A DNA stretch of 10,618 nt from an uncultured delta proteobacterium (lineage in GTDB: Bacteria; Myxococcota_A; Polyangia; Polyangiales; Ga0077539), in contig CAISKJ010001125.1 of assembly GCA_903885885.1 (NCBI GenBank), forward strand, positions 1 to 10,618. The letters are read 5' to 3'. This document shows, piece after piece, positions 6,533 to 10,618 of the stretch. The notes beneath the pieces are model-generated. The model saw only the letters and a program-made list of their open reading frames with translations, was not told the origin of the DNA and searched no databases. Numbering within the stretch: the first letter of the stretch is position 1; the number at the start of each line of letters is the position of its first letter. A program made the position numbers and the translations under genes.

Positions 6533-6606
6533 TCAGCGCGGCGGGCTTCGCTCCCGCGGCCTCCTGCTCCCAAGGCAGGCGCTCTCCTAGGCTGAGCTAC
6601 ACGCTG
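6533..6606 (-). tRNA. tRNA-Pro (TGG) with non-canonical T-loop (A54, G55)
   Basis: Acceptor CAGCGTG pairs with CGCGCTG. The C1:G72 pair and A73 are proline hallmarks. The anticodon stem CCTGC/GCAGG carries loop CTTGGGA, giving anticodon TGG. The D-stem is GCTC/GAGC with a 9-nt loop AGCCTAGGA. The T-stem GCGGG/CCCGC holds loop AGCGAAG, so both T54 and T55 are replaced. CCG follows the discriminator. Confidence 0.87.
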
Positions 6607-6621
6607 AGAATCAACAAGTTG

Positions 6622-6694
6622 CGCCCATCCGTGGAATTGAACCACGCATTTCGGGTCCGTAGCCCGACGGTTTCATCCGACAGCCTCGATGGGC
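6622..6694 (-). tRNA. tRNA-Arg (ACG) with atypical D-arm
   Basis: A perfect acceptor (GCCCATC/GATGGGC). The anticodon stem TCGGG/CCCGA carries loop CTACGGA, giving anticodon ACG, which normally needs A34-to-inosine editing. The T-arm is GCGTGG-like with loop TTCAATT. The D-arm is poor: G8 replaces U8, the loop GTCGGATGA starts with G where A14 is expected, and one D-stem pair is mismatched. GG at 18-19 is kept. CAA follows discriminator G. Confidence 0.83.
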
Positions 6695-6714
6695 ATCGAG
6701 AGACATTCTCTGAG

Positions 6715-6787
6715 CTGCGAAGGTGGGGATCGAACCCACGCTGACGCCGGTTAACAGCCGACCGCTCTGCCGCTGAGCTACATCGCA
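6715..6787 (-). tRNA. tRNA-Asn (GTT)
   Basis: Acceptor TGCGATG pairs with CTTCGCA with a U-U mismatch at pair 6-67. The D-arm is GCTC/GAGC with loop AGCGGCA. The anticodon stem is GTCGG/CCGGC with loop CTGTTAA, giving anticodon GTT. The T-arm is GTGGG/CCCAC with loop TTCGATC. Discriminator G is followed by CTC, so CCA is not encoded. Confidence 0.9.
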
Positions 6788-6805
6788 TCGATCACATTCA
6801 AACGG

Positions 6806-6876
6806 CTGCCCGACCTGGACTCGAACCAGGATCGACCCGTTCAGAGCGGGTCATCGTGCCGTTGGACCATCGGGCA
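6806..6876 (-). tRNA. tRNA-Gln (CTG)
   Basis: A perfect acceptor (TGCCCGA/TCGGGCA). The anticodon stem is ACCCG/CGGGT with loop CTCTGAA, giving anticodon CTG. The D-loop AACGGCA keeps GG. The T-arm is CCTGG/CCAGG with loop TTCGAGT. Discriminator G is followed by CCG. Confidence 0.92.
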
Positions 6877-6886
6877 ATCTGCGCCC

Positions 6887-6914
6887 CCGCTGCGCCTGAC
6901 GCGCTCCGCAGCGG
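6887..6914 (-). other. Stem-loop between tRNA-Lys and tRNA-Gln
   Basis: An 8-bp perfect inverted repeat, CCGCTGCG (6887-6894) with CGCAGCGG (6907-6914), lies in the 43-bp spacer. No T-run follows on the minus strand. It probably folds in the precursor, perhaps guiding 5'/3' processing. Confidence 0.5.
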
Positions 6915-6919
6915 TGCGG

Positions 6920-6996
6920 TGGTGGATCCGAAGGGGCTTGAACCCTCACGTGCGCGGGTAAGAGCCGCGGCCTCTGCCACTCGAGGTTCCAGATCC
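6920..6996 (-). tRNA. tRNA-Lys (CTT), CCA encoded, atypical D-arm junction
   Basis: Acceptor GGATCTG pairs with CGGATCC. The D-stem CCTC/GAGG encloses loop GAGTGGCA. Three bases (G-A-A) instead of two separate acceptor and D-stem; position 8 is G rather than U, and the loop starts with G rather than A14. The anticodon stem is CGCGG/CCGCG with loop CTCTTAC, giving anticodon CTT. The T-arm is GAGGG/CCCTT with loop TTCAAGC. A73 is followed by CCA (6920-6922). It is the first gene of the array. Confidence 0.88.
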
Positions 6997-7301
6997 ATCG
7001 CTCGAAACTTCGCGGTCTGAGCCCCTGCCTCACCGCGATCTATTCGGTCTGTACGTCGATCTATCTCGTTTGTTTCAGTCGTTTGTTACGTTCAATTCTT
7101 CGCATATTTACCGTTTGAAAGACGCACCTCCCCTATACCCCGCGGCCCGTGGAGCCGGTCCGCTGGTTCACCCTCCGCCGCGCTCGCCTCGCGCCCGCTC
7201 CCGCTGCCTCGCGGCACCGATGGAGCGTCGCTCCCACGCATCCCCCGTCGGCGCCAGCGTCTCGCCTCGCGCTGCCTCCGAGAGCCCGCTGCGCGAGCTC
7301 C
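6997..7301 (-). promoter_or_regulatory. Leader and probable promoter region of the tRNA array
   Basis: No convincing gene lies in this stretch. About 7035-7140 is clearly more AT-rich than the rest of the window and sits immediately upstream of the first tRNA, so the array promoter is probably here. I could not place a -35/-10 pair with confidence. The octamer cgatctat occurs twice, at 7036-7043 and 7057-7064, 21 bp apart. An imperfect hairpin built on CGCGGT/ACCGCG (about 7012-7037) lies in the leader. From 7145 to 7300 the DNA is GC-rich again with nothing recognisable. Confidence 0.4.
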
Positions 7302-7347
7302 AAAAAGCAAGAAGGCCGACTCTGCCTTCGGGGGGCGGAGCCGGCCT
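7302..7347 (-). terminator. Intrinsic terminator (minus strand)
   Basis: A 14-pair stem (7313-7326 with 7334-7347), with one G-U and one A-C mismatch, closes a 7-nt loop. On the minus strand it is followed by TCTTGCTTTTT. This is the classic hairpin plus U-tract. It lies 32 bp after the stop of the small ORF at 7380-7574, and would insulate the tRNA array from transcription arriving from the right. Confidence 0.75.
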
Positions 7348-7379
7348 CTCTGAGACCCTTGGACCGATCGCGGGTGCCT

Positions 7380-7574
7380 TTACCCCGCTGGCCCTGCTCC
7401 GCCGTTGCCCTGCGGCTTGCGCCCTTCGACGCTGCCGCGATTGCCCTGACCTTCAGGGCGATGACCACGCTGCTCGCAACCGCTCGGATCGCTGCAGACC
7501 GACGCCGCCCCGAAGGACAGCGCCGCGCCCTGGCGCTTCGCGAAGTGGTGGGTGTCGGTGAGCAGGGAGATCAT
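7380..7574 (-). CDS. Candidate small protein (64 aa), function unknown
   Basis: An ATG at 7574 opens a 64-codon frame. The first 27 codons after it end in G or C without exception, as in the real genes nearby; the second half is less biased. The N-terminal half begins M-I-S-L-L-T-D-T-H-H-F-A-K-R-Q-G and contains two cysteines. The C-terminal half is basic and rich in Gly, Arg and Gln. I recognise no family. Support comes from context: a consensus TTGACA box lies about 115 bp upstream and an intrinsic terminator lies just after the stop, forming a compact transcription unit. No clear ribosome binding site precedes the ATG. The frame continues open upstream, so chance openness in GC-rich DNA is possible. 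A non-coding RNA from the same unit is the main alternative. Confidence 0.4.
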   Translation of the reverse strand: MISLLTDTHHFAKRQGAALSFGAASVCSDPSGCEQRGHRPEGQGNRGSVEGRKPQGNGGAGPAG

Positions 7575-7665
7575 GGTCGTTTCGCTTACGGCTGCCTGTG
7601 TACACCGCGCTCGAACGCGCGGGAAGCCCGACGCTCGAAACAAGTGAGCGCCGCGGGTGAACTGC

Positions 7666-7694
7666 ACTGTGCCCAAGAGACGCAACTCTGTCAA
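7666..7694 (-). promoter_or_regulatory. Candidate promoter for the small minus-strand unit
   Basis: On the minus strand a perfect -35 TTGACA (7694-7689) is followed, after 17 bp, by CACAGT (7671-7666), which matches the -10 consensus at three of six positions. The predicted start of transcription is near 7660, about 85 nt before the ATG at 7574. The weak -10 keeps confidence modest. Confidence 0.4.
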
Positions 7695-7832
7695 GAATGT
7701 TTTGCAATTATCTTTCGCACTTCTTCTTTTTATTGCGCCCCCTCTCTGCGCTGCACCTTCGCGTCGCTCAAATTCACTTGTTTGCGGGCGCTTGCGACGC
7801 TGCGCGAGGTCGTCGATCGTGCGCGGAGCGCC
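7695..7832 (+). promoter_or_regulatory. Upstream region of dctA
   Basis: A T-rich tract (about 7699-7738, including TTGCAA and TTTTTATT) stands out from the GC-rich surroundings and probably holds the dctA promoter, divergent from the small unit. I cannot define a -35/-10 pair. A sigma-54 site, common for dctA genes, was looked for and not found at correct spacing. Confidence 0.3.
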
Positions 7833-9143
7833 ATGCAAGCCCCTCGCAAATGGTACCGCGGCCTCTACGTTCAGGTGCTCGCCGCGATCGTGGCGGGCGC
7901 CGCGCTCGGGCACGTGAGGCCGCACTGGGGCGAAGCGCTCAAGCCCCTCGGCGAGGCCTTCATTCGGCTTATTCGCATGGTGATCGCGCCCATCGTGTTC
8001 TCTACCGTGGTGGTGGGCATCGCGGGTATGGGCGACATGAAGAAGGTCGGGCGCGTGGGCGCCAAGGCGCTGCTCTACTTCGAAGTGGTCACCACCGCGG
8101 CGCTCGCCATCGGCCTCGTGGTGGTCGAGGTGATCCGGCCCGGGGCCAACGTGCACGCCGACCCGCGCACGCTCGACGCGCACGCCATCGAGGGCTTTAC
8201 CGGCGCCGCTCGGCAGCTCAAGACGAGCGAGTTTCTGCTCAACATGATTCCCAGCAACGTGGTCGAGGCGTTTGCGAAGGGCGAGATCCTCCAGGTGCTG
8301 GTGTTCTCGGTGCTCTTCGGCTTCGCCCTCTCGACGCTGGGCGAGCGCGGCAAACCCCTCGTCGCGTGGATCGACCGCCTCGGCCAGGCCCTCTTCGCCG
8401 TCGTGGCCATCGTGATGAAGGTCGCCCCCATCGGGGCCTTCGGCGCCATGGCCTTCACCATCGGCAAGTACGGCGTGCACACCCTCGTGAGCCTCGGGCA
8501 GCTCATGGCGGCGTTCTACATCACCAGCGCGCTCTTCGTGTTCGTGGTGCTCGGGGGCATTCTGCGCGCGGCCTCGGGCCTGCGCATGGTGGCCTTTCTC
8601 CGGTACATCTCCGAAGAGATCCTCGTGGTGCTGGGCACGAGCTCGAGCGAGTCGGCCCTGCCCCGCATGATCGCCCGCATGGAGGCCCTCGGCTGCTCGC
8701 GCTCCGTCGTCGGAATGGTCATTCCTACGGGGTATTCGTTCAACCTCGACGGCACGTCGATCTACCTCACCATGGCCGCGATGTTCGTCGCGCAGGCCAC
8801 CGACGTGCACCTCTCCTGGGGCGAGCGCCTCTCGATCCTCGCGGTGCTCCTCGTCACTTCGAAGGGCGCCGCGGCCGTCACGGGCGGGGGCTTCATCACC
8901 CTCGCCGCCACGCTGGCCTCCACGGGCCGCATCCCCGTGGCGGGCATCACGCTCCTCCTCGGCGTCGATCGGTTCATGTCCGAGGCCCGCGCGATCACCA
9001 ACCTCATCGGCAACGGCGTGGCCGCCGTGGTCGTCTCGCGCTGGGAGGGCGAGTTCGACCGCGAGAAGGCCATGCGCGCCCTCGAGGGCCTCCCGCCCCT
9101 CGCGCAAGACGTTCCCGATGCGGGAGAGAGCCAAACTCCGTGA
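7833..9143 (+). CDS. dctA: C4-dicarboxylate:cation symporter DctA
   Basis: A 436-residue inner-membrane secondary transporter of the DAACS (glutamate/dicarboxylate symporter) family. It imports succinate, fumarate and malate with H+ or Na+. Diagnostic motifs are in order: M-V-I-A-P-I-V-F-S-T-V-V-V-G near 49-62; hairpin 1 L-G-T-S-S-S-E-S-A-L-P-R-M at 267-279; V-I-P-T-G-Y-S-F-N-L-D-G-T at 296-308; hairpin 2 S-K-G-A-A-A-V-T-G-G-G-F at 343-354; and D379-R-F-M-S-E-A-R386-A-I-T-N390. The last block matches the substrate-binding helix of E. coli DctA. The ATG at 7833 is preceded by GGAG at good distance and gives the normal family length. The frame is open further upstream, to 7149, but that extension has no transporter character. 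A DUF2330 gene follows 54 bp later. Confidence 0.95.
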   Translation: MQAPRKWYRGLYVQVLAAIVAGAALGHVRPHWGEALKPLGEAFIRLIRMVIAPIVFSTVVVGIAGMGDMKKVGRVGAKALLYFEVVTTAALAIGLVVVEVIRPGANVHADPRTLDAHAIEGFTGAARQLKTSEFLLNMIPSNVVEAFAKGEILQVLVFSVLFGFALSTLGERGKPLVAWIDRLGQALFAVVAIVMKVAPIGAFGAMAFTIGKYGVHTLVSLGQLMAAFYITSALFVFVVLGGILRAASGLRMVAFLRYISEEILVVLGTSSSESALPRMIARMEALGCSRSVVGMVIPTGYSFNLDGTSIYLTMAAMFVAQATDVHLSWGERLSILAVLLVTSKGAAAVTGGGFITLAATLASTGRIPVAGITLLLGVDRFMSEARAITNLIGNGVAAVVVSRWEGEFDREKAMRALEGLPPLAQDVPDAGESQTP

Positions 9144-9156
9144 GCCGCGATGCGTC

Positions 9157-9162
9157 TATGAT
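9157..9162 (+). promoter_or_regulatory. Candidate -10 element before the DUF2330 gene
   Basis: TATGAT matches the -10 consensus at five of six positions and lies about 36 bp before the ATG at 9198. No good -35 is found 16-18 bp upstream, within the end of dctA, so this is only a candidate. The gene could equally be co-transcribed with dctA. Confidence 0.3.
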
Positions 9163-9197
9163 TGCGCCGCTCACAGATCAACCGCAGGGAGATACCG

Positions 9198-10618
9198 ATG
9201 TACGCGCTCACACCTCGCACGCGCGCGACCGCCGCCGCGCTCGCGCTGCTCGCGGGCTTCTCGCACGCCGCGCCCGCCGACGCCTTCTGCGGCTTCTACG
9301 TCTCCGACGCCAACCAGCAGCTCGTGAACAAGGCCACTCGCGTGGCCCTCATGCGCGAGGGCACGCGCACCGTGCTCTCGATGAGCAACGACTACGACGG
9401 CCCCGCGCAAGACTTCGCCATGGTGGTGCCCGTGCCCATCGTGCTGCAGCGCGAGAACGTGCACACGCTCCCGCCCGACGTGTTCACCCACCTCGAGGGG
9501 CTCACCGCGCCGCGCCTCGTCGAGTACTGGGAGCAAGACCCCTGCTACAGGCCGCCCCCCATGCGCTTCCGCGGAGGCGGCGGCATCCCCAGGCCCTCGT
9601 CGGTGCCCCCGCCGACCGCCGCCTCGCGCGCCGACCTCGGCGTGCGCATCGAGGCGCAGTTCTCGGTGGGCGAGTACGACGTGCTCGTGCTCTCGACCAC
9701 CGAGTCGACGGGCCTCGAGACGTGGCTCCACCAGAACCACTACAACGTCCCCAACGGCGCCGCCGAGTACCTCGCGCCCTACGTGCGGGAGCAGTGGAAG
9801 TTCTTCGTCGCCAAGGTCGACATCGAGCGCGCGCCGCGCAGGTCTTCGGGCGGCGTGCGCCTCTCGCCGCTGCGCTTCCACTACGACGCGCAAGACTTTC
9901 GACTCCCCGTGCGCCTCGGCCTCATGAACGCCAACGGCGCGCAAGACCTCATCGTGTACGTGCTGCACCCGACCTCGCGCTTCGAAGTCGCCAACTACGC
10001 CAACGTGTTTGTGCCCACCAACCTCGACGTGGCCGACAGCGCGCGGGGCAACTTCGGCGAGCTCTACGCGCGCCTCTTCGACTACACCCTCGACCAGGCC
10101 GGCGGCCGCGCGGTGGTCACCGAGTACGCGTGGAGCACCACCTCGTGCGACCCCTGCCCCACGCCGCCCCTGTCGCAGCCCGAGCTCAACGTGCTCGGCG
10201 CCGACGTGATCGCGCGCGGGCGCCCCGGCTTCGACGACAACTACCACGTGTACAACATGACCGTGACGCGCATGCACACGCGCTACGACCGCGCCACGCT
10301 CACCGAAGACCTCGTGTTTCGCGAGGCCCCGCCGGTGCAAGGCGGCCGTGAGACGCCCGGCGAGCGCGGGCGCCTCGAGCAGGGCGCGCGCCCGGCCCAG
10401 TACGGCGGCAACAACTTTCAAGCGCGCTACGCCATTCGTCACCCGTGGACGGGCCCCATCGCGTGCGCCAACCCCGTCCGCGGCCGCTGGGGCGGTCCCC
10501 CCAACGGCGTCGCGCCGCCCACCGTCGCCGCGCGCGACCTCTCCGACGCGCCCCGCGGCCGCGTGCGCCTCGCCTCGATGGTGCGCTCGCCCATCCCCGC
10601 GCTCTCGCGCGGCTCGAC
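9198..10618 (+). CDS. Secreted DUF2330-family protein, C-terminus outside the window
   Basis: An open frame of 473 codons runs to the window end without a stop. The ATG at 9198 is preceded by GGGAG about 6 nt upstream. Residues 1-29 form a signal peptide (basic start, Ala/Leu core, A-D-A cleavage motif), followed at once by F-C-G-F-Y-V-S. The mature start, with conserved N-D-Y-D-G-P-A-Q-D-F-A-M-V-V-P-V-P at about 64-80, is the signature of DUF2330 proteins. These are exported proteins of unknown function found in many Myxococcota. A Gly/Pro-rich loop (about 116-140) and a C-D-P-C-P-T-P motif (about 316-322) are visible. A C-terminal membrane tail is common in such proteins, but lies outside the window if present. 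No enzymatic motif was recognised. The 54-bp gap to dctA could allow read-through. Confidence 0.88.
   Translation, partial: MYALTPRTRATAAALALLAGFSHAAPADAFCGFYVSDANQQLVNKATRVALMREGTRTVLSMSNDYDGPAQDFAMVVPVPIVLQRENVHTLPPDVFTHLEGLTAPRLVEYWEQDPCYRPPPMRFRGGGGIPRPSSVPPPTAASRADLGVRIEAQFSVGEYDVLVLSTTESTGLETWLHQNHYNVPNGAAEYLAPYVREQWKFFVAKVDIERAPRRSSGGVRLSPLRFHYDAQDFRLPVRLGLMNANGAQDLIVYVLHPTSRFEVANYANVFVPTNLDVADSARGNFGELYARLFDYTLDQAGGRAVVTEYAWSTTSCDPCPTPPLSQPELNVLGADVIARGRPGFDDNYHVYNMTVTRMHTRYDRATLTEDLVFREAPPVQGGRETPGERGRLEQGARPAQYGGNNFQARYAIRHPWTGPIACANPVRGRWGGPPNGVAPPTVAARDLSDAPRGRVRLASMVRSPIPALSRGS

Noticed and set aside
6060..6606. The odd Gly and Pro tRNAs as pseudogenes
   Set aside because: Acceptor, anticodon and T stems pair fully and identity bases (U73 for Gly; C1:G72 and A73 for Pro) are kept. 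Random decay would not give the same position-55 change three times together with the position-18 change.
5928..7140. Repeated spacing read as a CRISPR array or integrative element
   Set aside because: The recurring motif is the tRNA T-arm, not an exact repeat. No cas gene, integrase, transposase or flanking direct repeat was found.
7689..7715. Possible sigma-54 promoter for dctA
   Set aside because: TGTCAAG and TTGCA occur in order, but the spacing is about 2 bp too long and the first GG is not present.
7149..7832. N-terminal extension of dctA by 228 residues
   Set aside because: The extension lacks any transporter feature and overlaps the minus-strand terminator and small ORF. ATG 7833 has a good GGAG and gives the normal DctA length.
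7697..10351. Very long plus-strand open frame spanning dctA and the DUF2330 gene
   Set aside because: It is an Arg/His/Pro-rich frame-shifted shadow of two well-supported genes, a usual effect in very GC-rich DNA.

Overview
The window is very GC-rich, with codons ending mostly in G or C. It carries two lysyl-oxidase-like lipoproteins with Asp/Pro/Gly-rich linkers and a DUF2330 protein. This combination is typical of Myxococcota (Polyangiales or Sandaracinaceae-like relatives). That placement is inferred from gene content; no rRNA or taxonomic marker is present.

Layout. Positions 1-78 (-) hold the N-terminus of a lipoprotein gene. Divergent from it is a quinone-oxidoreductase-like MDR dehydrogenase (190-1146, +). 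It converges on a three-gene minus-strand operon running 4704 to 1156: two paralogous copper-dependent lysyl-oxidase lipoproteins with overlapping reading frames, then a membrane-anchored YkuE-type metallophosphoesterase. A class I/II PLP aminotransferase (4777-5925, +) is divergent from that operon.

The most unusual region is 5928-6996 (-): a tight array of eleven tRNA genes. In transcription order they are Lys-CTT, Gln-CTG, Asn-GTT, Arg-ACG, Pro-TGG, His-GTG, Glu-CTC, Gly-TCC, Glu-TTC, Gly-GCC and Asp-GTC. The set serves only charged residues, amides, Gly and Pro; no hydrophobic amino acid is represented. Three members (both Gly and Pro) have G55 instead of U55 in the T-loop, and these same three appear to have A18 instead of G18 in the D-loop. 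The other eight keep G18/U55. The Gly G-U-G-C T-loop resembles that of the staphylococcal tRNA-Gly species used for cell-wall synthesis rather than translation. Arg and Lys appear to replace U8/A14 with G8/G14, and the His tRNA lacks the usual G-1:C73 identity pair. Only three of the eleven encode CCA.

Upstream of the array is a comparatively AT-rich leader, then a minus-strand intrinsic terminator (7302-7347). That terminator appears to end a separate small transcription unit with a consensus -35 (7689-7694) and a 64-codon ORF (7380-7574, -). Divergent from it is dctA (7833-9143, +), a C4-dicarboxylate symporter. A secreted DUF2330 protein follows (9198 to the window end, +, truncated).

No CRISPR array, insertion sequence, integrase or rRNA was seen.
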